Assembly: GCF_027319265.1 (NCBI RefSeq)
Contig: NZ_DAHVNP010000024.1
Location: 1 to 52,630 of the forward strand
From: Ferrimicrobium sp.
Lineage (GTDB): Bacteria; Actinomycetota; Acidimicrobiia; Acidimicrobiales; Acidimicrobiaceae
Reading direction: 5' to 3'
DNA length: 52,630 nt
In this document: one piece after another, positions 1 to 9,360 of the stretch
How positions within the stretch are numbered: the stretch's first letter is position 1
Layout: every line of letters begins with the position of its first letter
Notes under the pieces: model-generated
Database searches by the model: none
Told to the model about the DNA's origin: nothing
What the model saw: the letters and a program-made list of their open reading frames with translations, nothing else
Translations under genes and position numbers: made by a program

Positions 1-68
1 CCCCAGTGAATGTAATGATCAGGATGATTAAGGTTAACAATCGCCCCGATGACTGGATGACCGTTCAT
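1..68 (-). CDS. N-terminal fragment of a small, probably membrane, protein (cut by window edge)
   Basis: Reading the minus strand from an ATG at 68, an open frame runs without a stop to the edge of the window. The first 22 residues start MNGHPVIGAIVNL and continue with a His/Asp-rich stretch and a Trp. A GAAAGGA-like ribosome binding site lies 6-7 nt before the ATG, which supports a real start. The residues recall the start of short actinobacterial membrane proteins, but too little is visible to name a family. The 264 nt between this start and the acyl-CoA dehydrogenase stop at 333 must hold its promoter; I recognised no clear hexamers there. Confidence 0.5.
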   Translation of the reverse strand, partial: MNGHPVIGAIVNLNHPDHYIHW

Positions 69-332
69 GGCGGTATCCTTTCTAACGCTTGCGCGTAAAT
101 GACACACCCAACAACCGAGCTATCCACGGTGGAACAACTCCAACAACTATCCTATGGAGTCACGACAAACGATGTTAGGGACTTTGGTCACACAAGGATT
201 GGGCGTTCAGACATTTCACAGATCCAAAGATACCAGGCGCATCTCTACCGCCATTCTGCGAAGTGCAGCCACCGGCCAACCCACCCACTGGGACGGTGGG
301 AAACCGACTCCGGCATGTTCACGACATGGTGT

Positions 333-1523
333 TCATCGTGGAATCTGCGACCAGGGCAACTCCTTGTCGGAACGTGGTTCACCAGGGAGCCCGAGCACGC
401 GCTCGCCCAAGATATTTCGCATCACCTCCGAGGTGCCACCTTCGATCGTATTGGCACGGGATCGCAAAAATGCCTGTGCCATCGACCGCGAGGAGGTATC
501 GCCGTGCACACCCGCAAACTCAGGGCGTCGCATGGTGTAGTCCGGATACAACAGTGAGGCGTCTTGCTGGATATCTATGCAATATTCGTAGATTTTCTGG
601 TTCAGCTCTGCATTCGCGAGCTTCACCACTGATCCTTCAGGACCCGGATTACCCTGCTGCCGCTGCGCGGCGGCCCGCAAGGAGGTCAATCGGAGGGCCT
701 CTGTGCTGCACCATAGTTGCATCAACTGATCGAGTCCGCTACTCGGACTCCCCATGGTCCGAAAAGCTCCGATCGCCTCGGCGATAGCGCCGCTACTCCT
801 TGGCATTACCACACCACCGATCGAAGCTCGCTCGTTCATCAATGTGGTAATCGCGACCGACCACCCCCTGCCGATATCACCAAGGCGCATCGTGTCGGGG
901 ATACGCACATCAGTGAGGTACACCTCATTGAACTCTGCCTCACCAGTGATCTGTCGCAATGGCCGCACCTCAACACCCACTGCTCGCATATCCAAAACAA
1001 AATAGGTCAGCCCTCGGTGCTTAGGTGCTTCGGGATCGCTCCGTGCGACAAGCATCCCCCAACGAGCAACATGAGCGAGGGTGGTCCACACTTTCTGTCC
1101 GTTCAGGATCCATTCATCCCCATCACGAATCGCCCTCGTCGCCAGGGAAGCGACATCTGACCCAGCTCCAGGCTCAGAGAAGAGCTGGCACCAGATCTCT
1201 TCACCGGTAAAGAGCGGGCGTAGCAGCCGTTGCTGAAGATCGACGGATCCATAGGTCATCACCGTCGGAGCTCCCATTCCCACGCCGATTGGGTTACTCG
1301 CAAAGGCGGGAGGGATATTCGCATTCGCCAGCAGCTCATCGATCACCCCTTGCAGGGCAGGACTCGCTGCAAGACCACCGAGACCAACCGGATGATGCAC
1401 AAAGGCGAGACCGCGATCGTATTGTTCGCCACGGAATGCGACCCCCCCAACCTTCTCGAAATCGACCTCCTCGAGAAGCCGAAGCGTCGCCTGGCGTACC
1501 TCTTGCTCATCCGTCATCATCAT
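333..1523 (-). CDS. Acyl-CoA dehydrogenase (FadE-like)
   Basis: A flavoprotein of about 396 residues that would introduce the alpha-beta double bond into an acyl-CoA and pass electrons to ETF. Family motifs are intact: SEPGAGSDVASL in the middle domain (flavin and substrate contact), NGQKVWTT, and the C-terminal stretch TIEGGTSEVMRNILGERVLG, where the Glu of the IEGGT segment is in the place of the catalytic base in many members. The frame can be read further upstream, but AGGAGGGCGA lies directly before three consecutive ATG codons (1523, 1520, 1517), so the start is one of these. The chain-length substrate cannot be read from sequence. The nearest gene upstream on this strand is the c-di-GMP protein, whose stop is at 1599; no functional link is evident. 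Confidence 0.88.
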   Translation of the reverse strand: MMMTDEQEVRQATLRLLEEVDFEKVGGVAFRGEQYDRGLAFVHHPVGLGGLAASPALQGVIDELLANANIPPAFASNPIGVGMGAPTVMTYGSVDLQQRLLRPLFTGEEIWCQLFSEPGAGSDVASLATRAIRDGDEWILNGQKVWTTLAHVARWGMLVARSDPEAPKHRGLTYFVLDMRAVGVEVRPLRQITGEAEFNEVYLTDVRIPDTMRLGDIGRGWSVAITTLMNERASIGGVVMPRSSGAIAEAIGAFRTMGSPSSGLDQLMQLWCSTEALRLTSLRAAAQRQQGNPGPEGSVVKLANAELNQKIYEYCIDIQQDASLLYPDYTMRRPEFAGVHGDTSSRSMAQAFLRSRANTIEGGTSEVMRNILGERVLGLPGEPRSDKELPWSQIPR

Positions 1524-1598
1524 TCGCCCTCCTGGCAGCCAGCCTAGCAAAGCGTAGGTGTTCTAGCAGAGCACTCGGATCAAACCAAGTGTCGTAGC

Positions 1599-4500
1599 TC
1601 AACGCAGACAGTTTGCGATGTCATCACGGAGGGCCTTGACATGGCTGGCCCAGTGTGAGGCCAACGCATGGTAGCTCTCCTCGGTTGCGGAATGACGGTG
1701 GATCTCTTCATGCATTGCCGCCGACGTGGCAAAGCTCGCAAGTTCTCCCCAACGGCCACTGCGCGTAGCGAACCAATCGAAAAAGGCACAGACCTGCGAA
1801 GACTTCTCACGCCGTTGATCGAGGTGCTCAATCACCAAGGCATCATTGAGCAGGAGGAAATCCTCGACAGCGAAGACCCGTCCGGGGAAGTGCAACAACT
1901 CGCCTCGACCGAGAACTCCAAGCAATGCCTCAAAGTCAACTGGGCGCGAATAGAGGTACCCCTGCACCAACTGGCCACCCAAGTGAATCCAACGCGACAG
2001 TTCGTCAATCGTCTCGACACCCTCTGCGACGATATGGATTCCCGCTATTCTCGCGAGAAAACTCAGTGAGCTCACGATCGCAAATGAGTTGACATCCATG
2101 CCAAAACGCGAGATGAAGGACCGATCGATCTTGAGTTCATCAACATCGAGTAGGGCGACATTGCTCAGCGAAGCATAGCCAGTCCCGAAATCGTCGACGG
2201 AGACTGCGACACCCACCGAGTGCAGCATACCGATGGTGGAACGCGCAGCCGCTAAGTCGTCGAGTGCGACATCTTCAGTGATCTCAACCGTAAAGTGCCA
2301 TGGCTCCTCAGCCGCAAAGAGCGCTACATCCTGGGAAAACTGTCTGGAGAGGAAGTGCGACGGTGTCACATTAAGTGATACGTTGAGATCGGGGTATCCA
2401 TCGGCAGCAAGCCGGTGATGCGTGGCGAGAGCAGCTTGGATCGCATGATTACCAAGCATGCGTGCCAGTACTGGATCGCTCTTCACCTCGTTCAGCACCG
2501 ATTCGAGCGGCACTCCGTCCCATCGCATCAATAACTCGACACCGTTGATCAAGCCGGTCGTGCCGTTGACTTTGGGTTGCAGTAAAAAATACAGTTCGCC
2601 ACTCTCGATAGCGGCTGGAAGCCGATCGCGAACCTGGCGGCGTAACGCGATAGAACGTGCCACCATGCCTCCAAAAAGGTAGGAGCGTGCTTTGCCGGCC
2701 CCCTTTGCCGCATAAAGGGCTTCGTCTGCATGAGCAAGCAAGCTTGGATAGTCACGTCCATCCGTCACCGACATCGCCCATCCCAAGGATCCAGTGATGC
2801 GGAATTTCTCACCCGTGGTCGTTACGAGCCCCATGACTCGTTCCACAAGATCATCGACTGTGTGTAACTCAGCATCGGCGACGCAGAAACCAAACTCATC
2901 ACCGCCAAGGCGGGAGACGAAGTCGTCACCGGTGATGAGTGACCGTAAACCTGCACCGAGCGCTTCCAAAAACTTGTCGCCAGCCCAGTGCCCCGCTGTG
3001 TCATTCAACTCTTTGAAACCATCGAGATCAAGGATCCCAATGGCGACCTCGCGACCTGCAACTAGTAGATGGCGAACTTTTTCCTCGAATGCGAGCCGGT
3101 TATCTAGGCCGGTGAGCATGTCGGTTCGCGCCGCGATACGTTGGACGTTTCGCTCCCGTTCAAGTGCCTGCTTGAGGTTTAAATCAGCGATCCCTTGCTC
3201 AATCATCTTGACCACCGTCTCAAGCAGTGAGAGAACTGCGGGAGTCACGGTGTTGGTGACCTGCGACATGACCGTGATGGCGGCAAAAACTTTGCCGTCG
3301 CGATGGATGGGGAGCGAGACCCCACAATTCCAACCAAAGGTTCGGAGAAAGTCGATCCACGGGCTTACCGTAACATCACCGAGTTCATCTTGGTTCCACA
3401 CAACCGCATCACTTCGGATCGCACGCAGCGCCAACGGTCCGCCATCGCCGACGAGATCCAATGGCACCATGAGAGCGCCGACCTCCTCAGCCCCACGTCC
3501 TGCACTGGCCATAGGGACAAGTCGATTCATGTCTGGGTTCGGGACGGCGACCCATGAGGAGGTAAAGACACTCTCGGTCACCAACACATCACAGAAGGAC
3601 TGCAACAGCTCGACCTCCGTGCGAGCAGATACCATAATCGAGGCGCTCTGGAGGACGGTTAGGGTCAGATTGTTGAGCCAACGGTTCTCCCACTCAGAAC
3701 GATTGTGTTCCACCCGAGCGATGGCTTGTCGGATCAGCTCGTCGATCGAGTGCACGACATCTTCACCAATACCCTGATCAGCCTGATCATCGATAGCGAA
3801 GATGATCACACCTTGACTCCGACCACTCATCACGATTGGAAGCCGCAGCACAGCACTGCCATGAGCCAACAGGGCCGCCATCTCGTTGAGCTCGTAACTT
3901 TGGGAACGGCCGATGAGGCCGTTGGTCACGATCTCGCGCTGCAATCGAAAACACGTTGCAGAGGGACCAGGCGGGCAGGTCTCGTCGGATACCGACACCT
4001 CAAGAGCAAGGAGCTCATCGCGAGCAGAGTCACTGAGTTCACCCCAAACTCCCGCGCAACGCAGCATCCCCGATTGCGTATCCAAGCAGAGAAGAGCAGC
4101 CTGGCTAATCGAGGTCTCCCCCACGATGCTTTGGGCAACCTCTCCCATCGCCGTTACCCAATCGGTCGTCATGGACAGCTGCAAGGCAACCTTGGTGTCC
4201 ATGATGCGATCGAGCAACCGTCCATGAGCGAAGGCCGTTCTTGCCTCAAAAAGACGGCCCAACTCCGATCCAAGGGCACCCATCATGTCCTCGATATCGA
4301 CGGGCATCGGATCTGACTCTCTCCGGTACAAAGCCAGGGCAGCGCTTCTGTTCAACGAGAGCGGGAAGGGAACAACAATGGCGGAGCCTAACTCGTAACG
4401 TTTGAGTTTGTCGATCCAAGGCCCAAAACGACTCTCGACGTCGCGAGAGCTCAAGCTGACGTTGCCAGTGCGCAAAGCGATACCCACAGGGCCCTGACCA

Positions 4501-5201
4501 CGTAGATCATTTGGATCGGTTCGCAGATCAAGATCAGCTACATACTCGCGCCCATCACCAACCGCTGCCACAATGGAGATCTTTTCGTCGAGCCCCGTCA
4601 CGGGGGTGCCGAGAGCGGTGGCAAAATAGACTAGGGGTGCCTGCGTGGCCCGCTGCACCATCTCCACCAGCTGTTCTATTAACAATGACTCCGGCATCTG
4701 CACATACCGATCAAACAGATTCGCAACCTCAACGATGGTCTGTTGGAGCGCCTCTCGGGCACTCCAAAGGCGCATACTCGCCTCGCTGGTGCACGCAAGG
4801 AGTTCCTTTTCGTGTAGCAAAAGTAGTGTCTGTTCCGACTCGTCGAGGACTCCAGCCAAGTCGGTACGATACAGCGAGTAGATGAGATCAATCCATGTTG
4901 GGCGGATATTCATACGGAGATGCACATCACCAATGCGAGCAATCACCTCGTAGTCGATGCGATGCTCGGAGAAGAGCCGGATGAACTCCTCAGTGATCAG
5001 CTGAGCGATCCGATCCACCTCCGAGGCGTCACGCTCATGAAAACTTCCAAGGTCAGCCTCGAGGAGTTCGCGAAGCTTAGGCAGGAGCTGTCGCAACGCC
5101 TTAATCACTCTTCCGGGAACTCTGCGAGTCTCCAACCTTGACCCCTCAGAACTCTGGTGCGCTGCTATCAGATCTGAACCGGACTCTGAATTTACCTCCA
5201 T
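1599..5201 (-). CDS. Globin-sensor-like, GAF, GGDEF and EAL protein (c-di-GMP turnover)
   Basis: A 1200-residue soluble signalling protein. Residues ~30-150 look like a divergent globin-coupled-sensor domain: His94 in VHLRMNIRPTW sits where the proximal haem ligand lies in the H-x-RIGLPP-x-W pattern. Three GAF-like segments follow (~165-320, ~330-490, ~510-670). The diguanylate cyclase domain has an intact GGDEF near residue 766. The EAL domain (~870-1110) carries ELL in place of EAL but keeps DDFGTGYASL, KIDRSF, VAEGVET and QGYLYSRP, so phosphodiesterase activity is plausible. The C-terminal ~70 residues hold C-x-F-x-x-W (near 1137) and, 20 residues after that Trp, HEEIH (near 1163), resembling a CZB zinc-binding domain. 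No membrane segment was seen. The domain order suggests gas or redox control of c-di-GMP; haem binding is inference. Confidence 0.85.
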   Translation of the reverse strand: MEVNSESGSDLIAAHQSSEGSRLETRRVPGRVIKALRQLLPKLRELLEADLGSFHERDASEVDRIAQLITEEFIRLFSEHRIDYEVIARIGDVHLRMNIRPTWIDLIYSLYRTDLAGVLDESEQTLLLLHEKELLACTSEASMRLWSAREALQQTIVEVANLFDRYVQMPESLLIEQLVEMVQRATQAPLVYFATALGTPVTGLDEKISIVAAVGDGREYVADLDLRTDPNDLRGQGPVGIALRTGNVSLSSRDVESRFGPWIDKLKRYELGSAIVVPFPLSLNRSAALALYRRESDPMPVDIEDMMGALGSELGRLFEARTAFAHGRLLDRIMDTKVALQLSMTTDWVTAMGEVAQSIVGETSISQAALLCLDTQSGMLRCAGVWGELSDSARDELLALEVSVSDETCPPGPSATCFRLQREIVTNGLIGRSQSYELNEMAALLAHGSAVLRLPIVMSGRSQGVIIFAIDDQADQGIGEDVVHSIDELIRQAIARVEHNRSEWENRWLNNLTLTVLQSASIMVSARTEVELLQSFCDVLVTESVFTSSWVAVPNPDMNRLVPMASAGRGAEEVGALMVPLDLVGDGGPLALRAIRSDAVVWNQDELGDVTVSPWIDFLRTFGWNCGVSLPIHRDGKVFAAITVMSQVTNTVTPAVLSLLETVVKMIEQGIADLNLKQALERERNVQRIAARTDMLTGLDNRLAFEEKVRHLLVAGREVAIGILDLDGFKELNDTAGHWAGDKFLEALGAGLRSLITGDDFVSRLGGDEFGFCVADAELHTVDDLVERVMGLVTTTGEKFRITGSLGWAMSVTDGRDYPSLLAHADEALYAAKGAGKARSYLFGGMVARSIALRRQVRDRLPAAIESGELYFLLQPKVNGTTGLINGVELLMRWDGVPLESVLNEVKSDPVLARMLGNHAIQAALATHHRLAADGYPDLNVSLNVTPSHFLSRQFSQDVALFAAEEPWHFTVEITEDVALDDLAAARSTIGMLHSVGVAVSVDDFGTGYASLSNVALLDVDELKIDRSFISRFGMDVNSFAIVSSLSFLARIAGIHIVAEGVETIDELSRWIHLGGQLVQGYLYSRPVDFEALLGVLGRGELLHFPGRVFAVEDFLLLNDALVIEHLDQRREKSSQVCAFFDWFATRSGRWGELASFATSAAMHEEIHRHSATEESYHALASHWASHVKALRDDIANCLR

Positions 5202-5349
5202 ACCTCAGCCCCTCGGCAGCGCACACCATCTAAAACACCATAGGACACACGCAACTTCTTGCGTACATTTTTTATCGGCGCCGTTCGCCCGAACCTAAGG
5301 CATCGTCTCAAAACTGGCAGAAGTTGTCGCGAGGGTGCACAATAGAGGA

Positions 5350-6498
5350 ATGACTAACTTTGCACTCAATGAGGAGCACAAACAATTTCGCTCGGTCCTC
5401 CGATCCTTTGCCGAGAACCGTATCGCACCTCACGCGCAAGAGGTCGACGAGTCCGCAAGCTTTCCATGGACGAGCTTTGAGGCATGCAAAGAGATGGAGC
5501 TACCTGCGCTCGGCATCCCTGAGGCCTACGGGGGGGCAGGAGCGGACGGCATCACCAACGCCATCATGGTTGAGGAACTCGCTCGCGTCTGTGCGTCAAC
5601 TTCACTCACGATGCTGATCTCCAAGTTGGGTATGACGCCGGTCATCTACTGGGGATCAGAGGAGCTCAAACGCAAATATCTGCCGCGAGTCGCCTCCGGA
5701 GATGCCCAGGCCTCCTATTGCCTCTCAGAACCAGATGCAGGCAGCGACGTGGCCGCGATGACGACACGGGCCGTACGCGATGGCGACGACTACGTCTTGA
5801 CTGGTACCAAGTACTGGATCACCAACGCGGGCATCTCCGATACGTACACTGTCTTCGCGAAGACTGATCCAAAGGCTGGCCATCGAGGCATTACCGCCTT
5901 CCTCGTTGAGGCCGATTGGGGCGTCAAGGTGGCCAAACTCGAGAAGAAACTCGGCGTCCGAGGTTCCCCCACCGGTGAGATAACCTTCGACGAGGTACGC
6001 GTACCAGTTGCGAATCGTATCGGGGAAGAGGGGCAGGGCTTCTACATCGCGATGGGCACATTGGATCGATCACGGCCAACCATCGGCGCCCAAGCCGTCG
6101 GGATCGCCACAGGGGCTATTGACTATGCCGCTGACTACATCAAAAATCGACAGCAATTCGGACGCCCGATCGCGGATAATCAAGGCATTCAATTCATGCT
6201 CGCCGATATGGCAACGCGGGTGGAAGCGGCACGGGGACTGGTCTATCAGGCGTGCCAGCTCATCGACAACGACCCCGATGGGCAGTTGACCAAATACGGG
6301 GCAATGGCCAAGATGTTCGCTTCGGATGTGGCCATGTCCACCACCATCGACGCTCTCCAGCTCCTTGGCGGCTATGGCTACACCAAGGACTTTCCACTTG
6401 AGAGGATGATGCGCGACGCCAAGATCACCCAGATCTATGAGGGAACCAACCAGGTCCAACGCATCGTCATCGCCCGCCAGGTCCTAGGAGGTAAGTAA
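5350..6498 (+). CDS. Short-chain (butyryl-type) acyl-CoA dehydrogenase
   Basis: About 382 residues. It would oxidise a short acyl-CoA to the 2-enoyl-CoA. Visible motifs are YCLSEPDAGSDVAAMTTRA, GTKYWITNAG and, near the C terminus, QIYEGTNQVQRIVIARQVL, whose Glu is the usual catalytic base of butyryl-CoA dehydrogenases. The start is placed at the ATG in front of TNFALNEEHKQFR because family members begin there. An upstream GTG at 5335 is possible. AGAGGA abuts the ATG, so the spacing is unusual. The stop codon overlaps the ATG of the following 3-hydroxybutyryl-CoA dehydrogenase (TAATG), which implies translational coupling and a joint role in beta-oxidation or butyryl-CoA metabolism. Confidence 0.9.
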   Translation: MTNFALNEEHKQFRSVLRSFAENRIAPHAQEVDESASFPWTSFEACKEMELPALGIPEAYGGAGADGITNAIMVEELARVCASTSLTMLISKLGMTPVIYWGSEELKRKYLPRVASGDAQASYCLSEPDAGSDVAAMTTRAVRDGDDYVLTGTKYWITNAGISDTYTVFAKTDPKAGHRGITAFLVEADWGVKVAKLEKKLGVRGSPTGEITFDEVRVPVANRIGEEGQGFYIAMGTLDRSRPTIGAQAVGIATGAIDYAADYIKNRQQFGRPIADNQGIQFMLADMATRVEAARGLVYQACQLIDNDPDGQLTKYGAMAKMFASDVAMSTTIDALQLLGGYGYTKDFPLERMMRDAKITQIYEGTNQVQRIVIARQVLGGK

Positions 6499-7352
6499 TG
6501 ATTCAGCGACTCGGTGTCATTGGAGCGGGCCTGATGGGATCAGGCATTGCAGAGGTTGCATCCCGACGGGGCATTGATGTGATCGTCATTGAGGCCGACG
6601 ATGGTGCCGCGCAGGCAGGATTGGCTCGGATCACGAAGTCCCTCGATCGTGGCGTCCGCTCCGGAAAACTCGACGAAAAGAGCCGAGAGGAGGCTCTCAG
6701 CCACGTCTTGGTAACCACGGACATGGAACAGCTAGGCGACAGGGAACTGGTGATCGAGGCGGTGATCGAAGATGAGACTACCAAACTCGCCATCTTCAAA
6801 CGTATCGACGGCATCGTGGAGGATCCGACCGCCGTCCTCGCCTCCAACACCTCGTCAATCCCGATCATGAAACTGGCGATGGCGACACGGCGCCCCGAGC
6901 AGGTGGTTGGCATTCATTTCTTCAATCCGGTGCCAGTCATGCCTCTTGTCGAGGTCGTCACTTCATTGATGACCAATGCCAAGGTGGAACAGCAGGCCAA
7001 CGAATTTGCTGCCGGGCAGCTAGGCAAACATGTGATCAAGTCCAAAGACCGCGCTGGCTTCATTGTGAATGCACTGCTCATCCCTTACTTGCTCTCTGCG
7101 GTGCGAATGTTCGAATCCGGTTTTGCAACCGCCGAGGACATCGATACCGGTATGGTGGACGGTTGTGCTCATCCAATGGGACCCCTTGCACTCGCCGACC
7201 TCATCGGCCTCGATACCACCATGGCAGTTGCGCAATCTCTCTACGAAGAGTTCAAAGAGCCGCTGTATGCTCCACCGCCACTCCTATCGCGCATGTGCGA
7301 AGCTGGGTTGCTGGGGCGTAAAGCAGGACGTGGGTTTTACCAGTACAACTAG
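6498..7352 (+). CDS. 3-hydroxybutyryl-CoA dehydrogenase
   Basis: A protein of 284 residues, the usual length for the single-function enzyme. The N-terminal Rossmann fold shows GVIGAGLMGSGIA and binds NAD(P). The active-site segment HFFNPVPVMPLVEVV supplies the catalytic His and nearby residues, and the C-terminal dimerisation domain contains SKDRAGFIVNALL and HPMGPLALADLIGLD. It interconverts 3-hydroxyacyl-CoA and acetoacetyl-CoA. It is translationally coupled to the acyl-CoA dehydrogenase before it, with a strong AGGAGG at 6486-6491. No hydratase or thiolase lies beside the pair, so the remaining steps must be encoded elsewhere. The name could equally be hbd or fadB2; substrate range is not evident. 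Confidence 0.92.
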   Translation: MIQRLGVIGAGLMGSGIAEVASRRGIDVIVIEADDGAAQAGLARITKSLDRGVRSGKLDEKSREEALSHVLVTTDMEQLGDRELVIEAVIEDETTKLAIFKRIDGIVEDPTAVLASNTSSIPIMKLAMATRRPEQVVGIHFFNPVPVMPLVEVVTSLMTNAKVEQQANEFAAGQLGKHVIKSKDRAGFIVNALLIPYLLSAVRMFESGFATAEDIDTGMVDGCAHPMGPLALADLIGLDTTMAVAQSLYEEFKEPLYAPPPLLSRMCEAGLLGRKAGRGFYQYN

Positions 7353-7423
7353 TGTCGACAAGCACCTCCCCTGCGAGGCGAGGCTAGGATGATCCTCTGA
7401 CCCAAAACCCTAAGGAGGAGCTG

Positions 7424-8824
7424 TTGCATCCGTCCCGCCCAGAGAAGGTTCGGTTCGCTCCATCGCCGACCGGCTTCTTCCATGTTGGAAGTGCTCGAAC
7501 AATTCTCTACAACTGGCTCATCGCACGCCAAACACATGGATCACTAGTTCTGAGGATTGACGACACTGATACTGAACGCAACCGCGAGGAATGGGTTGAC
7601 GGGATCTATCGTGCTATCCAGTGGCTTAGCCTTGACTGGGACGAGGGCCCAATTCGTCAATCGAGCAGGATCGAACACTACCAATCAGTTGCCTTCGACC
7701 TCCTAGAGAGCGGCCATGCATACTGGTGCGACTGCACACGTGATGCTGTTGAAGCTCGGAAAGCGCCCGGAACGCCGCCTGGTTACGACGGCTTCTGTCG
7801 TGATCGAGGGCTCGAGCAGGGCGCTGGCAGGGCGCTGCGCTTTCGCGTTCCCGACGCTGAGGTCATCGTCTCCGATCTGATTCGGGGTGAGGTCACTTTC
7901 CCGAGAGGATCCATCGAGGACTTCATTATCCTCAAGTCCTCACTGGCTCCACTCTATGTCTTGGCAAATGTCATCGATGATATCGACTTCGCCATTACGA
8001 CAGTTTTACGCGCGGAAGAACACCTACCCACCACACCCAAGGCAGTCCTCATTCACCAGGCCTTAGGCGCACCTATCCCTCAATTCGGCCATCTTCCCGT
8101 TCTCGTCAACGAGCAACGTCGTAAACTCTCGAAACGTCGCGATCGCGTGGCAGTCGAAGACTACCGCCAGCTCGGCTACCTGCCTGAGCCGATGATCAAC
8201 TACCTCGCGCTGCTCGGCTGGAATCCCGGGGATGATCGTGAGTTCTTCACCCTGGCGGAGCTCGTTCAAGCCTTTTCGCTCGACCGTGTAGGCCATTCAC
8301 CCGCCTTCTTTGACGAACAGCGCCTATTACACTTCAACAAGTCCTATCTTGCCTCCCTCCCTCTGGCGTCCTTCGCAACAGTCGCCCGTCCATTTGTTGC
8401 AGCACTCATCACCATGCACCCAGAGGGAGAAGAACGCTTTGCTCGCATTGCACCTGAGGTCCAGACGCGAATCGGCACACTCTCCGAGCTGCCCAAGATG
8501 ATTGGGTTTCTCTTTACTTTTTCCCCAGATTACGTAGAGCTCGTTGGGAAGCTACGCGCCGACGACCTCAGTTACCTCACCCAGGCCAGCAGGACATTAC
8601 TGGATCTGAAAGACTTCACTGCGAGCGAAATCGAGACCTGTCTGCGAGCCTGTGCCGACAGCCTTGGCACCAATCTTCGTAAGCTGCAGGCACCCATTCG
8701 TCTCGCCATAACCGGTGCTCCCGTTGGTCCTCCCCTCTTTAGCTCCATGGCGATTCTTGGACAGGACGAATGTGTTGCTAGAATCAATACGCTTGCTCAG
8801 GCTGCGGAGAATGAACACCCCTGA
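7424..8824 (+). CDS. gltX: Glutamyl-tRNA synthetase (TTG start)
   Basis: A class I aminoacyl-tRNA synthetase of 466 residues that charges tRNA-Glu. The HIGH signature is HVGS (residues 20-23) in APSPTGFFHVGS, and KMSKS is KLSKR (from about residue 233). A zinc-binding pattern C-x-C ... Y-x-x-x-C is present in WCDCT...YDGFC. The start is a TTG, decided by AAGGAGG at 7412-7418, which lies 5 nt before it; no ATG lies near. A tRNA-Gln gene follows and gatCAB lies in the same window, so this enzyme probably also mischarges tRNA-Gln (non-discriminating type), though discrimination cannot be judged from these motifs alone. Confidence 0.93.
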   Translation: MHPSRPEKVRFAPSPTGFFHVGSARTILYNWLIARQTHGSLVLRIDDTDTERNREEWVDGIYRAIQWLSLDWDEGPIRQSSRIEHYQSVAFDLLESGHAYWCDCTRDAVEARKAPGTPPGYDGFCRDRGLEQGAGRALRFRVPDAEVIVSDLIRGEVTFPRGSIEDFIILKSSLAPLYVLANVIDDIDFAITTVLRAEEHLPTTPKAVLIHQALGAPIPQFGHLPVLVNEQRRKLSKRRDRVAVEDYRQLGYLPEPMINYLALLGWNPGDDREFFTLAELVQAFSLDRVGHSPAFFDEQRLLHFNKSYLASLPLASFATVARPFVAALITMHPEGEERFARIAPEVQTRIGTLSELPKMIGFLFTFSPDYVELVGKLRADDLSYLTQASRTLLDLKDFTASEIETCLRACADSLGTNLRKLQAPIRLAITGAPVGPPLFSSMAILGQDECVARINTLAQAAENEHP

Positions 8825-8895
8825 AATGAGAGAAAAAGAGCCCGTTCTCTCGGATGAACCGATCCAGACTGGACGGTGAGCTGGGCAACAACTGC

Positions 8896-8901
8896 TAGGA
8901 T
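8896..8901 (+). promoter_or_regulatory. Candidate -10 box of the tRNA-Gln promoter
   Basis: TAGGAT ends 11 nt before the mature tRNA 5' end, a plausible distance for transcription to begin just ahead of the tRNA. No convincing -35 hexamer was found at 16-18 nt upstream, so the call is tentative. Confidence 0.35.
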
Positions 8902-8912
8902 CAGAGGGACCT

Positions 8913-8984
8913 TCGGGGGTGGTGTAATTGGCAACACTGCAGATTCTGGCTCTGCCATTGGGGGTTCGAGTCCTCCCCCCCGAG
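8913..8984 (+). tRNA. tRNA-Gln(CTG)
   Basis: A full cloverleaf can be folded by hand: acceptor 8913-8919 with 8977-8983, D stem 8922-8925 with 8934-8937, anticodon stem 8939-8943 with 8951-8955 around the loop TTCTGGC (anticodon CTG at 8946-8948), and T stem 8960-8964 with 8972-8976 around TTCGAGT. The first pair is U1-A72, the form typical of bacterial tRNA-Gln and a known identity element for GatCAB. The 3' CCA is not encoded. Its place behind gltX fits the indirect route to Gln-tRNA. Confidence 0.95.
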
Positions 8985-9354
8985 CTTTTCCTGTGACAAG
9001 ATCGTCAGGGTTATCCTTCATCAGCAAGATGGTTCAGCTCACCTCGTGACCACGTAGCGCAGGCAACGTCGTTATGGGTTGCCCTAGCGACAGGACGCCC
9101 GGATTGCCTGCACCATGCGCCTCTTCACTGACACAAGGAGCTTTCTGTAGCGCACCAATCGCGTCGAAGCGTCATGTCACCGACCGCCAGGCTTGACGAG
9201 TCTGGCCATCACGCATCCCAAGACGCTGGATCCTTGTTCCACCCTGATCCTCTCTGAAGACCCTCATTACCCTCGTGACATCCCAACACGCCGTGCAACA
9301 GTGAGCTCATCTCCCGGATCTGCGGGTCACGGCAACACTAGGGTAACGGCAACA
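8985..9354. other. 370-nt gap without a recognised gene
   Basis: No convincing reading frame or RNA gene was seen between tRNA-Gln and the end of leuA. The stretch holds a weak inverted repeat (GGCAAC ... GTTGCC near 9062-9085) and, at its right end, the first copy of a short direct repeat. It is probably the 3' flank of leuA and the tRNA. Confidence 0.5.
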
Positions 9355-9360
9355 CTAGGG
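9329..9360. repeat. 15-bp direct repeat, two copies
   Basis: ACGGCAACACTAGGG occurs at 9329-9343 and again at 9346-9360, a 17-bp period. The second copy runs into the last codons of leuA. No function is apparent; it may be a small local duplication. Confidence 0.7.

Noticed and set aside
2794-3777. 327-codon open frame antisense to the c-di-GMP protein
   Set aside because: Ser/Arg-rich antisense shadow without any motif.
8828-8852. Terminator behind gltX
   Set aside because: GAGAGAA and TTCTCTC can pair, but the loop is long and no T tract follows.
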